Source: Bacillota bacterium
Lineage (GTDB): Bacteria > Bacillota > Clostridia > Lachnospirales > Lachnospiraceae
Assembly (NCBI GenBank): GCA_023441965.1
Contig: JAEZNB010000078.1
Span: forward strand, 1 to 64,000
Reading direction: 5' to 3'
Length of the DNA stretch: 64,000 nt
Within the stretch, counting starts at the first letter, position 1; each line of letters opens with the position of its first letter. This document shows, piece after piece, positions 26,204 to 34,945 of the stretch. Below the pieces are notes generated by a model that ran no database searches, was not told the origin of the DNA, and saw only the letters and a list, made by a program, of their open reading frames with translations. A program made the position numbers and the translations under genes.

Positions 26204-26373
26204 GATTGTCATCAAACCACAGAGCAACAGAATATATGATTGTCATCAAACTACAGAGCAACAGAATATATGCTTGTCATCAAACTACAGAGCAACAGAA
26301 TATATAATTGTCATCAAACCGCAGAGCAACAGAATATATGCTTGTCATCAAACCACAGAGAATAGAACTATAT
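26204..26373. repeat. 34-bp tandem repeat array, five units
   Basis: Five head-to-tail 34-bp units begin at 26204, 26238, 26272, 26306 and 26340. Each has the core TTGTCATCAAAC followed by C/T-A/G-CAGAG and, in units 1-4, CAACAGAATATAT; unit 5 diverges at its end. Degenerate fragments continue at 26374 and 26448 (GATTGGC...). There are no unique spacers, so it is not a CRISPR array. The unit length is not a multiple of three and no open frame runs through all units on the plus strand. The region 26374-26570 is otherwise AT-rich with nothing recognisable. Confidence 0.9.
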
Positions 26374-26570
26374 GATTGGCATAAACCGCAATGGAGTAAA
26401 GTCAGATAAATTAAGATCATGGAAAAAGGAATACTAAGATTGGCTAGAAACGGCAATGTAAGTTGAATGGTAGATAATAAGAAAATACGAAAATGAGAAT
26501 AAATAATAACAAATAATAAAGCTATGTGCACTTATGTAAATAAGAATAATAATGATTTGATGAAGTAGAA

Positions 26571-26818
26571 GCGGCGCCCTTGTAAACCAGAGTGTTTATC
26601 ACACAGAACACGTACAGAGGATAGCGTGTGAGTAATTGTCCGCAAGGGGACCGTTTGCCGCCCTCGGTACTTAGGTAGTGGCAGATTTTTTCTGCCACTG
26701 CCTTATGTACCGTTAGGTGCGGCGACCGAGCGAGAGCGTGTCCCCGGTGGACCATTACTCCCACGTTATCCTTATAAACCTGGAATGTGATAAACATCAA
26801 TAAACTTAAGGGTGCCGC
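26571..26818. mobile_element. 248-bp near-palindrome (possible MITE or foldback element)
   Basis: The two halves are inverted copies. Paired blocks from outside in: GCGGC-CCCTT (26571-26581) with AAGGG-GCCGC (26808-26818), GTTTATCACA (26594-26603) with TGTGATAAAC (26786-26795), AGGATA/TATCCT, CGTG/CACG, GAGTAAT/ATTACTC, GTCC/GGAC, GGGGAC/GTCCCC, GGTAC/GTACC, and a central 9-bp stem AGTGGCAGA (26677-26685)/TCTGCCACT (26691-26699) around five T. No open frame or transposase is inside and no clear target duplication is visible. It lies just behind the 3' end of the minus-strand GGDEF-EAL gene, so it could also act in its mRNA end. Confidence 0.6.
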
Positions 26819-26832
26819 CCACACCTTAATCG

Positions 26833-29301
26833 TCACACCTTCCGTATCAGATCCACAAGGTCCGGCGGGTGCAAGGGCGGACTGAAGATGAAGCCCTGGA
26901 TGATATCGCAATGCTTGTCCATCAACAGCCTGAGCTGGTCCTCATGTTCCACTCCTTCCGCCACTACCTTGATGTTCAGGCTATGGGCCAGCTGAATGAT
27001 GGATTCCGCTATGCTGGTATCCTTCTCGCTGGTACAGATATTATCAATAAAGGACTTATCAATCTTCAGGGTATTGATCGGCATCTTCGTCAGGTAGTTC
27101 AGGGAGGAATATCCGGTCCCGAAATCATCCAGGGAGATGCTTACTCCGATTTCCTGCAGGGAGGTGAGCAGGGCAGTTGCATCCATGATGGAGGCAACCA
27201 GGGTGCTTTCCGTGATCTCCAGCTCAAGATACTTGGGAGGAAGTCCTGTTTCCGCCAGTATCTCGGACAGCATCGCTGTAAAGCCTGGCCGGTTAATCTG
27301 TACGGAAGAGATGTTGACGGATACGGGACGGGGTGAGATGCCCATATCAATCAATGACTTGTTAAAACGGCAGGCTTCCTTCAGCAGCCAGGAGCTAAGC
27401 TCGATGATCAGTCCGCTCTCCTCTGCAATCGGGATGAATTCCTCAGGGGTCAGAGGACCGAGGCGGTCGCTCCGTATTCTCATCAGAGCCTCAAAGCTAA
27501 TGACTGACCTGGTGTTGATCTCAAATAAGGGCTGATACTGGATGTAGATTTCTCTGTTATCGATGGCATTTCTCAGCACTTCAATGATCAGCGTATTCCG
27601 GTTTAACTCATCCTCCATCCTGGCATCAAACATGGTGAATTTGTTCTTGCCGGTATCCTTTGATTTATACATGGCAATATCCGCATTTTTGATTAAGGAA
27701 TTGGGTGTCAGGCCGTTCTGTGGATAAACGGCGATTCCGATGCTCATGGACACATAAATGACTTCCCCGTTCAGCTCCAACGGATAGCGGAAGCAGTCTA
27801 TGATGATAGCGGCAAATTCCACTGCTTCCTCCTGGGACCTGATGCCTTCCTTAAAGATCAGGAACTCATCTCCGCCTGCTCTGGCCAGCATATCGTTCCC
27901 GCCTATGACGGAGCTAAGGATCTGTGCGGTCTTCATCAGCAGGGAATCCCCATATTCATGGCCAAGGGTATCATTCACTGTTTTGAAATTATCCAGGTCC
28001 ACGAAATAGACAGCATGGGACTTCTTCTCGGAAGGGGATGCGACCAGAGATGCATTGACATAATCCAAAAATGCCAGCTTGTTCGGAAGATTCGTTAAGG
28101 TATCATGATAAGCCAGATACTCAATATGGTCGTAGTTTGTACGAAGCTGCTCCTCATTGGACAGCAGCTCCTCATGCATGGAGGCAAGATCCTCGTAATT
28201 GGTCTTTATGATATGGAGCATCTTATTGAAATTCTTGGAAAGCTCACCAAGCTCATTTTTACTTTTGATGTTGGACTGAACATTCAGGTCACCGTCCGAG
28301 GCTTTTCTCATGGCATCCCTTAGGGCGATAAGCGGTGCTGTTATCTTCTTACTTAGAAAATGGGCAAAGAGAATGATAATAAACAATAGGGCAACACAGA
28401 GAAAGACCAGTAGGGAGAGAATGATACTGGTGACGGATAAGAGCTCCGATACATTTTGCTTTACGACCAATACCCAGTTGAACTCGGGAATGATCTCATA
28501 GCCATTGGCCAGCTCTATGTCACCATAATAACATTCAAAGGTTCCGCTCAGTGGAATCAAACCCTTGTTATAATTTTTTACTAGATCAGCCATACGTTCA
28601 ATCGATATCGGATTACCGACCAAGGTCTGATCTGCATGATAAAGAACGGTTCCCTCCTGATCCAAAAGAATTCCCCCACCGGTCTTGCCGACCGTGATGG
28701 ACCCCATAAAGTCATGGAAATAGGAGAGATTTAAGGTACTTACGATATAGCCGATGGGTTCTCCCGAGGACAAGCCGTCTTCATATACCCGACATCCGAT
28801 TTCTATGGTATGCTGAAGGGAATTTCCCATAAGAAAATCATTCACCCCGCTGACTCCTACCGCTATTTTCTGAGTGGCAGACAAATAAGACAGAGTAAGG
28901 CTGTCTTTGTTGCTTCTGCCGACATTAGCGGTATCCGAACAGGCGATGATTCTTCGGTTTGCATCATAGAAGGTAATCTTTTCGCAGGAGTTATAGTTCT
29001 CCTTACGAATCTTCAGAAACTGATTTATCGTATCTGAGCTGACCGGCTTCTCGGAGCTGTTGGACCTTAGGGCAAGCTCCTGCAGTTCATCCTGAAGAGA
29101 GAGCAATGACAATTCTGTCTTCTGGGTTCCGATCAGAGCCTCTAATCCGCTGCGATGAGCTTCTGCCATCGTTTTCAGATTATCAGTCTGAACCGCAACC
29201 AATCTGCGGTTGATCAGACCCTGAACAATGATGGACATGATTACAACAGGCAATATGGAAAATATAATCAAAAGAATTCGCAAGGATTTCTTGATTGACA
29301 T
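26833..29301 (-). CDS. Membrane GGDEF-EAL cyclic-di-GMP enzyme with Cache-like sensor and HAMP
   Basis: 822-residue protein. Order: TM helix (about 8-30), extracytoplasmic double-Cache-like sensor (30-290, with YIVSTLNLSYFHDF and GGGILLDQEGTVLYH), TM helix (about 292-315), HAMP (318-370), GGDEF domain with intact AGGDEF near 477, and EAL domain with intact FEALMRI near 603, ETS..., DDFGTGYSSL and KIDKSFI. Both catalytic signatures are complete, so it could make or degrade c-di-GMP depending on signal. ATG 29301 is chosen because GGAGG lies 9 bases before it. It is a single minus-strand gene with its own promoter. Confidence 0.92.
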   Translation of the reverse strand: MSIKKSLRILLIIFSILPVVIMSIIVQGLINRRLVAVQTDNLKTMAEAHRSGLEALIGTQKTELSLLSLQDELQELALRSNSSEKPVSSDTINQFLKIRKENYNSCEKITFYDANRRIIACSDTANVGRSNKDSLTLSYLSATQKIAVGVSGVNDFLMGNSLQHTIEIGCRVYEDGLSSGEPIGYIVSTLNLSYFHDFMGSITVGKTGGGILLDQEGTVLYHADQTLVGNPISIERMADLVKNYNKGLIPLSGTFECYYGDIELANGYEIIPEFNWVLVVKQNVSELLSVTSIILSLLVFLCVALLFIIILFAHFLSKKITAPLIALRDAMRKASDGDLNVQSNIKSKNELGELSKNFNKMLHIIKTNYEDLASMHEELLSNEEQLRTNYDHIEYLAYHDTLTNLPNKLAFLDYVNASLVASPSEKKSHAVYFVDLDNFKTVNDTLGHEYGDSLLMKTAQILSSVIGGNDMLARAGGDEFLIFKEGIRSQEEAVEFAAIIIDCFRYPLELNGEVIYVSMSIGIAVYPQNGLTPNSLIKNADIAMYKSKDTGKNKFTMFDARMEDELNRNTLIIEVLRNAIDNREIYIQYQPLFEINTRSVISFEALMRIRSDRLGPLTPEEFIPIAEESGLIIELSSWLLKEACRFNKSLIDMGISPRPVSVNISSVQINRPGFTAMLSEILAETGLPPKYLELEITESTLVASIMDATALLTSLQEIGVSISLDDFGTGYSSLNYLTKMPINTLKIDKSFIDNICTSEKDTSIAESIIQLAHSLNIKVVAEGVEHEDQLRLLMDKHCDIIQGFIFSPPLHPPDLVDLIRKV

Positions 29302-29349
29302 GAACCTTGACCTCCGTGCATGCAATAGCGTAGGATTCCATTTATGTCT

Positions 29350-29378
29350 ATTCTATCAAGTACGACATAATAATGCAA
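29350..29378 (-). promoter_or_regulatory. Probable promoter of the GGDEF-EAL gene
   Basis: On the minus strand: TTGCAT (29373-29378), 17 bases, TAGAAT (29350-29355), 49 bases before the start codon. Confidence 0.55.
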
Positions 29379-29478
29379 TGAATTTCTATAATAAGGGAAT
29401 AAATGCGGGTCCAAAACCCCTGGGCGGTCACCTGCGGAGCAATGTTAAGCCGGGAGAATCACTTTATAGATTTTTTAG

Positions 29479-29507
29479 TTGAAAATATAGGATATTAAGG
29501 TTATACT
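29479..29507 (+). promoter_or_regulatory. Promoter of tgt-yajC
   Basis: TTGAAA (29479-29484), 17 bases, TATACT (29502-29507), about 90 bases before tgt. Confidence 0.6.
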
Positions 29508-29597
29508 TGTAATGTTATTAATTCGGACATTCGGTAATAATATACAGCAAAAAGCATGTCAGGAATTAAGAGGCGAAGAAGGAAAGCAGGCAGAGTG

Positions 29598-30731
29598 ATG
29601 TACAGATTAATTACACGGGATGGGAGCGCAAAAAGCGGTGAATTTGTGACCGTCCATGGAACGATACAGACCCCGGTTTTTATGAATGTCGGTACTGTGG
29701 CAGCTATCAAGGGCGCGGTCTCCACTATGGATCTGAAGGAGATCGGAACGCAGGTTCAGCTGTCCAATACCTATCATCTTCATGTCAGACCCGGTGACAA
29801 GGTGGTCAGGCAGATGGGAGGCCTTCATAAATTCATGGTGTGGGATAAGCCGATTCTGACTGACTCCGGCGGCTTCCAAGTGTTTTCCCTGTCCGGTCTT
29901 CGAAAGATCAAGGAAGAGGGAGTATATTTTAACTCCCATATCGACGGGCGAAAGATTTTCATGGGACCTGAGGAAAGCATGCAGATCCAGTCCAATCTGG
30001 CTTCCACGATTGCGATGGCCTTCGATGAATGTCCCCCTCATCCTGCTACCAGGGAATATATGCAGGCATCCGTAGATCGGACCACCCGCTGGCTGCTGCG
30101 CTGCCAGACGGAGATGAAGCGGCTGAACAGCCTGGAGGAGACCATCAACAAACATCAGCTCCTGTTCGGAATCAACCAGGGTGGTACCTTTGAGGATATC
30201 CGGATCGAACATGCGAAGAGAATCACAGAGCTTGATCTGGACGGCTATGCTCTGGGTGGTTTGGCTGTCGGTGAGAGCCATAGTGAGATGTATCGGATCA
30301 TCGAAGAAACAGTCCCCTATCTGCCCCTTGAAAAACCGGTATATCTGATGGGAGTCGGAACTCCGGCGAATATTCTGGAGGCTGTGGACCGTGGAGTGGA
30401 TTTCTTTGACTGTGTATATCCGTCCAGAAACGGAAGACATGGACATGCTTATACCAACGAAGGCAAGAAAAATCTATTGAATGCGAAGTATGAGCTGGAC
30501 GATCGGCCAATTGAAGAGGGCTGTGGCTGTCCGACCTGCGCCCATTACAGCAGAGCCTATATCAGACACCTCCTGAAGGCGAAGGAGATGTTGGGTATGA
30601 GGCTGCTGGTACTCCACAACCTATATTTCTACAACCATATGATGGAGGAAATCAGAGAGGCGATCCGGGGGAAACGTTATCAGGAGTATAAGAAAAACAA
30701 GCTTGAAGGCTTTTTAAAGAGTGATGATTAA
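29598..30731 (+). CDS. tgt: tRNA-guanine(34) transglycosylase
   Basis: 377-residue enzyme that swaps guanine 34 for a queuine precursor in tRNAs with GUN anticodons. Conserved parts: TPVFMNVGTVAAIKG near 23, LSNTYHLHVRPGD near 53, LTDSGGFQVFSLS near 87 (Asp, Gly-Gly-Phe-Gln), GINQGG near 195, YALGGLAVGES near 220, FDCVYPSRNGRHG near 265 (nucleophile Asp) and the zinc site GCGCPTC...H with His in VLHNLYFY. ATG 29598 gives the typical N-terminus MYRLITRDG; an in-frame ATG at 29556 adds 14 basic residues not typical of the family. It is followed after 21 bases by yajC. Confidence 0.96.
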   Translation: MYRLITRDGSAKSGEFVTVHGTIQTPVFMNVGTVAAIKGAVSTMDLKEIGTQVQLSNTYHLHVRPGDKVVRQMGGLHKFMVWDKPILTDSGGFQVFSLSGLRKIKEEGVYFNSHIDGRKIFMGPEESMQIQSNLASTIAMAFDECPPHPATREYMQASVDRTTRWLLRCQTEMKRLNSLEETINKHQLLFGINQGGTFEDIRIEHAKRITELDLDGYALGGLAVGESHSEMYRIIEETVPYLPLEKPVYLMGVGTPANILEAVDRGVDFFDCVYPSRNGRHGHAYTNEGKKNLLNAKYELDDRPIEEGCGCPTCAHYSRAYIRHLLKAKEMLGMRLLVLHNLYFYNHMMEEIREAIRGKRYQEYKKNKLEGFLKSDD

Positions 30732-30752
30732 TCAAGATCAGGAGGTTATGTT

Positions 30753-31100
30753 ATGAATTATTTAACGCTTTTAGCAGGAGATGGTGCGGCAGCAGGCACC
30801 AATACGCAAGCAGGTGGTGGCTGGATGATCATTATCATCCAGGTTGGTATTTTAGGACTTTTACTGTACTTTATGCTGATCCGTCCACAGAAGAAACAAC
30901 AGAGACAGATGCAGGCCATGCTGTCCACAGTAGCAGCAGGGGATTCTGTTCTGACCTCAAGCGGCTTTTATGGAGTAGTGATCGATGTTATGGAAGAGAT
31001 CGTTATCGTTGAGTTCGGCAATAACAAGAACTGCCGCATCCCGATGAAGAAGAACGCTATCGTAGAGATCGAGAAACCGAATACAGAGAAAAACGCTTAA
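30753..31100 (+). CDS. yajC: Preprotein translocase accessory subunit YajC
   Basis: 115 residues: short Gly/Ala-rich N-terminus, one TM helix (about 26-44, IIIIQVGILGLLLYFMLI), then the family signature RPQKKQQRQMQAML and a small beta domain (GDSVLTSSGFYGVVIDV). It associates with SecDF/SecYEG in the membrane. The tgt-yajC order is common in bacteria; secD/secF do not follow here. GGAGG ribosome site 30740-30744; terminator directly behind. Confidence 0.93.
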   Translation: MNYLTLLAGDGAAAGTNTQAGGGWMIIIIQVGILGLLLYFMLIRPQKKQQRQMQAMLSTVAAGDSVLTSSGFYGVVIDVMEEIVIVEFGNNKNCRIPMKKNAIVEIEKPNTEKNA

Positions 31101-31107
31101 GGAAAAT

Positions 31108-31159
31108 GGACTGCCACACGGAAGGGTGAATCCCCACGGTTGGCAGTCCTTTCTTATTT
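31108..31159 (+). terminator. Terminator after yajC
   Basis: Perfect 9-bp stem GGACTGCCA (31108-31116) with TGGCAGTCC (31141-31149), inner ACGG/CCCC-type pairing, then TTTCTTATTT. Confidence 0.85.
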
Positions 31160-31251
31160 ATAGTGGGTACAGAAGACTGTTTCATCATGACCAAAAGGCC
31201 TCCTGTAGCTATGACGAGAGAAAGCAGTTCCCTGTCAGATCGTATAATCAG

Positions 31252-33102
31252 CTAGACCAGCTCTATATGATATTTTTCCAGCCAGTAATTGATCTGCAGC
31301 AGATAAGCGATCAGCTGCGGTCCTGCCATAAGCTGTCCGTACCAGGGCTTACCGTAGTCGGAGGGGGCAGAAAGGAAGGTCGTGACCTTGCCGATATCAA
31401 TGAGAGGACGGATCGGAGCATTGGGATTGTGAAGCACCTCCAGCAGGCGCCTGCCAAGCAGCTCTTCATATTCAGGATGATAGGTTTTCGGATAAGGACT
31501 TTTTTTACGGTAGAGGATCTCCTCCGGGATCAAGCCCCGACCGGCATCTCTTAACAAGCCCTTTACCACGCCATTGGGCGACTTCATTTCCCAGGGAACA
31601 TTCCATAGGTACTCTATGATCCGGTGGTCTGCGAAGGGGACTCTTGCCTCCAGACCGGAATGCATGCTGCAGCGGTCCATCCGATCAAGCAGTGTAATCA
31701 TAAACCACTTCAAATTCAAATAGGAAATTTCCCTGCGACGGCTTTCGGTAGGACCTTCCCCGGCCAGCTTTGGGGTTTCCTCTATGGATTTCAGGTAGGC
31801 GGCATGAGCATAGCCGTCCAGATCGGCCTTGGACAGAAGATCCTCGGACAGGAGCAGCTTTCTCATGTCCATGTTTATGGACCAGGGGAAAGTGTCTCTG
31901 TTTATGAATTCGGTCCGATGGAACCAAGGGTAGCCTCCGAAAATTTCGTCCGCACACTCCCCTGTCAGAGCGACCTTCGTCTTCTCGGCCACCCTGCTGC
32001 AGAAATAGAGCAGGGAGGATTCTACATCAGCCATACAGGGCAGGTCTCTGGCATCCACTGCTTCATACAGCTTATCAGCCAGATCGTCATTATTGCATTC
32101 CAGATAGGTATGCTGACTGCCGACATACTCTACCATGATATCTACATAGGGCCGGTCCCTGGAGGGCTGAAAGGAGTTTGACCTAAAGTGTCTGTCGTTA
32201 TCGGTAAAGTCAAAGGAGTAGGTTGTAAGCTGCTTGCCGTGGTTTCGCAGCTCCTTGGCACAGATGGCAGTCACCAGACTGGAATCTACCCCTCCCGACA
32301 GGAAGGTACAGATGGGGATATCGGATATCATCTGCCGCTTTACCGAATCATATAGCAGGAAGGAGGTCTTCTCCACTGTCTCCTCATACGTATCCCTATG
32401 GGGCTCGCTGACCAGGCTCCAGTAGGGATATTCCCTTCTTCCTCCCCCGTCATAAAGCATGTAATGACCGGGAAGCAGCTCCTTAACATCCTTGAAGACA
32501 CCGGTCCCACTGCTTTTGGCCGGACCCAGGGCCAGCACCTCACATAAGCCGGCGGTATCCACTCTGGGCTGAAAGCCCGGATAGGAAAACAGGGCTTTGA
32601 TTTCGGAGCCAAATACCAGAGTATCTCCCAACATTGTATAAAAGAGAGGCTTTACCCCCAACCTGTCGCGAGCCAGGAGCAGCCGTCTCTGATAATCGTC
32701 CCAGATGGCAAAGGAAAAGATACCGTTCAGTTCCCTGATAAAATCTGTACCAAGTGCCATATAGCCGGTAAGGATTACCTCGGTGTCCGTATGAGTCTGA
32801 AAGTGATAGCCCATGCGGATCAGATGATCCCGAAGCTCAACCGTATTATAAAGCTCTCCGTTATAGATGATTGTATAGGAGCAGCCGGATTGAATTTTCG
32901 TCATTGGCTGATGTCCGCGATTTAGATCTATAATTGAAAGTCTGGTGTGGGCAAATCCGACCTGTGGGCACAGATAATCCCCCTTATCATCAGGACCTCT
33001 GTGGGAAAGGGCCTGCTTCATTCCGTCCAAAATCTCATGCCATTTACCAGGCTCCTTCGTATAATCAGCCGCAGGGCAGCTGAAACCGGCTATGCCACAC
33101 AT
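31252..33102 (-). CDS. asnB: Glutamine-hydrolysing asparagine synthetase
   Basis: 616 residues. Class II glutaminase half begins MCGIAGF with nucleophile Cys2, then HRGPDD near 36, HTRLSIIDL near 52 and YNGELYN near 80. The synthetase half has the ATP PP-loop SGGVDSS near 265, and LTGECADEIFGGYPW near 378. Length is typical of AsnB/AsnO. It makes asparagine from aspartate, ATP and glutamine. It lies 65 bases behind dpaB on the same strand; a small hairpin sits between them. In Bacillus a sporulation-specific paralogue (AsnO) exists, and the position behind the dipicolinate genes suggests a similar use here; that is inference. Confidence 0.93.
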   Translation of the reverse strand: MCGIAGFSCPAADYTKEPGKWHEILDGMKQALSHRGPDDKGDYLCPQVGFAHTRLSIIDLNRGHQPMTKIQSGCSYTIIYNGELYNTVELRDHLIRMGYHFQTHTDTEVILTGYMALGTDFIRELNGIFSFAIWDDYQRRLLLARDRLGVKPLFYTMLGDTLVFGSEIKALFSYPGFQPRVDTAGLCEVLALGPAKSSGTGVFKDVKELLPGHYMLYDGGGRREYPYWSLVSEPHRDTYEETVEKTSFLLYDSVKRQMISDIPICTFLSGGVDSSLVTAICAKELRNHGKQLTTYSFDFTDNDRHFRSNSFQPSRDRPYVDIMVEYVGSQHTYLECNNDDLADKLYEAVDARDLPCMADVESSLLYFCSRVAEKTKVALTGECADEIFGGYPWFHRTEFINRDTFPWSINMDMRKLLLSEDLLSKADLDGYAHAAYLKSIEETPKLAGEGPTESRRREISYLNLKWFMITLLDRMDRCSMHSGLEARVPFADHRIIEYLWNVPWEMKSPNGVVKGLLRDAGRGLIPEEILYRKKSPYPKTYHPEYEELLGRRLLEVLHNPNAPIRPLIDIGKVTTFLSAPSDYGKPWYGQLMAGPQLIAYLLQINYWLEKYHIELV

Positions 33103-33136
33103 AGAACCACCTCTCGCAATGATTGTAATTTAGAAG

Positions 33137-33156
33137 AGTGGCTGCAGAGAGCCACT
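33137..33156 (-). terminator. Weak hairpin between dpaB and asnB
   Basis: AGTGGCT/AGCCACT 7-bp stem with 6-base loop; on the minus strand CTTCTAAATT follows. It may reduce but probably not block read-through into asnB. Confidence 0.35.
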
Positions 33157-33167
33157 GGTTTCAATAC

Positions 33168-33755
33168 TTATTTCGGGCCCAGGATGACGGGCTGAAGCTG
33201 CCGTCCCTGTAAGGCCTCCAGGATTGTGGGATAAATCAGATCAAAATGGGCAACCATAGAATAAGGCTTTGTCTTACATTGATCCTGCCCATAAGGAACA
33301 AAAAAGATATTTCTGGTATTCATCAATAAACCTATGTTTTTCATATTAGCGCCTAGGGCATCATTGGTGGAGATGGCCAGAACCACCGGTTTTTTATTCC
33401 TTAGATGGCCTTTCGCTGCCATAAGAACGGGAGAATCGGTAATACCGTTCGCAAGCTTAGCCAGGGTATTACCGGTACAGGGGGCTATAATAAGGAGATC
33501 GAGCAGATTGGCCGGTCCGAAGGCTTCAGCCTCGATGATAGAAGTAACCGGAGGGTTACCTGATATGTTTTCCGCTCGGGCGATCCAGTCCTTAGCTTTA
33601 CCAAATCTGGTGTCAAAGCTGGCGGAGGGGATGGAGAAGATGGGGAAGAGATTGGCTCCTTCCGCAGCCAGCTTCTCCAGTTCGGTAAATACTCTATCAA
33701 AAGTACAAAATGATCCGGTCAGGGCAAAGGCCACATTTTTTTCGCTTAGGGTCAT
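33168..33755 (-). CDS. dpaB: Dipicolinate synthase subunit B
   Basis: 195-residue flavoprotein-fold subunit (SpoVFB). Features: N-terminal FALTGSFCTFDRVF near 10-23, PSASFDTRFGKAKDW near 43-57, LLIIAPCTGNTLAKLANGITDSPVLMAAKGHLR near 87-119 (Pro-Cys-Thr-Gly-Asn-Thr nucleotide loop) and LAISTNDALGANMKNIG near 126. With DpaA it oxidises dihydrodipicolinate-derived substrate to dipicolinic acid in the mother cell during sporulation. Its ATG directly abuts the stop codon of dpaA, giving coupled translation. Confidence 0.95.
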   Translation of the reverse strand: MTLSEKNVAFALTGSFCTFDRVFTELEKLAAEGANLFPIFSIPSASFDTRFGKAKDWIARAENISGNPPVTSIIEAEAFGPANLLDLLIIAPCTGNTLAKLANGITDSPVLMAAKGHLRNKKPVVLAISTNDALGANMKNIGLLMNTRNIFFVPYGQDQCKTKPYSMVAHFDLIYPTILEALQGRQLQPVILGPK

Positions 33756-34664
33756 TCAATCACTTCTTTCTTTTAGGAATGCAATGATTTCTGTAACCAG
33801 AATATCGGAAGAAGTCCTGGGTGCTATTTTGCCCGGGAGTCCCAGGCATAGCTTTGCTTTCAGCTTCATAGAAGCGGCATAGTTGAAATCAACTCCTCCC
33901 GGTGAGGAGGAGATATCTATGATAACGGCCTGGGGATGAATGAGGCATAAGCTATTCTGATCCAGAATCAAAGAGGGAATGGTATTAAATATATAATGGA
34001 AGGAGGGGAGAATACTGGTCATGGCAGAGATGGGAATCCCGTTCAATCCTGCAGCGGTTGCATAGGCAAGGGCATCCCTGCTTCTTGCAGCAACCGTAAC
34101 ATGTGCATCCAGTGCCTTCAGCTTCTGTGCGAGTACCTTGGCGCAGCGGCCGTAGCCCAATACCAGACAGCAGCTGCCATGGAGGTTCCGGTCGCTCTCC
34201 CGGATGGCTTCCATAAGAGCCCCTTCTGCTGTGGCAATGGCATTCAGAATGGTTATTTTCTCATCCTGCATGAAGTCATAGCACGGAATATGCTTCGAGC
34301 TGCAGCGATCTGCCAGTGGGGCGGGAATGGCACCCCCGATCAACAGCTGGTTTTCTCTCAGCAGATATGCAACATGGGCGATCGTAAGATCTGCAGGGGT
34401 ATGCACAGAGCAGATGTTGACCTGGTCCCTTGTCATGGGAATCGGACCGATCAGAACCTTACAGAGCTCAAACAGCTCACTAAGGGTGTGGGCGGGATAG
34501 AGATTTTGCAGGGTGACTCCGTTGTTATGATGGTCCACGTAGCTGCCAACCTCCTCTGACAGGCTGTAGGTAGCAACACGGTATCCCTTGGACAGTAAGG
34601 AAGCCGCCATATATACCTGCCTTAAATCTCCGCCGAATATACCGATATCATAATGAGTGGACAT
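33756..34664 (-). CDS. dpaA: Dipicolinate synthase subunit A
   Basis: 302 residues (SpoVFA). N-terminal GIFGGDLRQVYMAASLLSKG near 8-27 carries the family GGD-R motif; a C-terminal Rossmann domain has VLGYGRCAKVLAQKLK near 157 and VAARSRDALAYA near 180 for NAD(P). It is the catalytic dehydrogenase-like subunit for spore dipicolinic acid. GGAGG lies just upstream of ATG 34664. Together with dpaB this shows that the organism is an endospore former. A sigma-K-type promoter lies upstream. Confidence 0.95.
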   Translation of the reverse strand: MSTHYDIGIFGGDLRQVYMAASLLSKGYRVATYSLSEEVGSYVDHHNNGVTLQNLYPAHTLSELFELCKVLIGPIPMTRDQVNICSVHTPADLTIAHVAYLLRENQLLIGGAIPAPLADRCSSKHIPCYDFMQDEKITILNAIATAEGALMEAIRESDRNLHGSCCLVLGYGRCAKVLAQKLKALDAHVTVAARSRDALAYATAAGLNGIPISAMTSILPSFHYIFNTIPSLILDQNSLCLIHPQAVIIDISSSPGGVDFNYAASMKLKAKLCLGLPGKIAPRTSSDILVTEIIAFLKERSD

Positions 34665-34723
34665 AGGATACCTCCAGCTTATTCATTCTTTATACCTGCA
34701 ATATTGTCTTTTTCCATATGCCA

Positions 34724-34751
34724 TATTATATGTTTTGGAGGAGCTTTTTGT
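34724..34751 (-). promoter_or_regulatory. Candidate sigma-K promoter of dpaA-dpaB(-asnB)
   Basis: On the minus strand: CATATAATA (34724-34732) matches the -10 pattern CATAnnnTA, with AC (34750-34751) 17 bases upstream as the -35 core. DPA synthase genes are known sigma-K targets in Bacillus. The site is 59 bases before the start codon. Confidence 0.55.
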
Positions 34752-34788
34752 GACCTGCATCACTTATATGAGACAGGATAAATGGTAA

Positions 34789-34813
34789 AAATTATGCAAC
34801 CGGTGCATAATTT
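34789..34813 (+). promoter_or_regulatory. 25-bp perfect palindrome, candidate operator of oppA
   Basis: AAATTATGCA (34789-34798), spacer ACCGG, TGCATAATTT (34804-34813). It lies 27 bases before the oppA -35 box, a position used by activators or looping repressors. It could also affect the divergent dpaA promoter 40 bases away. Confidence 0.6.
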
Positions 34814-34839
34814 GTATCATATTGGATATAGTTATTATC

Positions 34840-34868
34840 TTGACTATTTTACGTTTTTGTATTATGAT
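34840..34868 (+). promoter_or_regulatory. Promoter of oppA
   Basis: TTGACT (34840-34845), 17 bases, TATGAT (34863-34868), 77 bases before the start codon. Confidence 0.7.
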
Positions 34869-34945
34869 ATGAATTATCATATATACTAAGGAAGTGTATG
34901 GAAAATATACTTCCTTTTTATGTAGAAAAAGGAGGAGAATTTTTT

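Noticed and set aside
26204..26373. CRISPR array
   Set aside because: The 34-bp units are contiguous without unique spacers, and no cas genes are present.
29607..30446. 279-residue minus-strand open frame
   Set aside because: Antisense shadow of tgt, whose motifs are all on the plus strand.
33334..34559. Plus-strand open frames of 182 and 187 residues
   Set aside because: Antisense to dpaB and dpaA, without plausible start sites or recognisable motifs.
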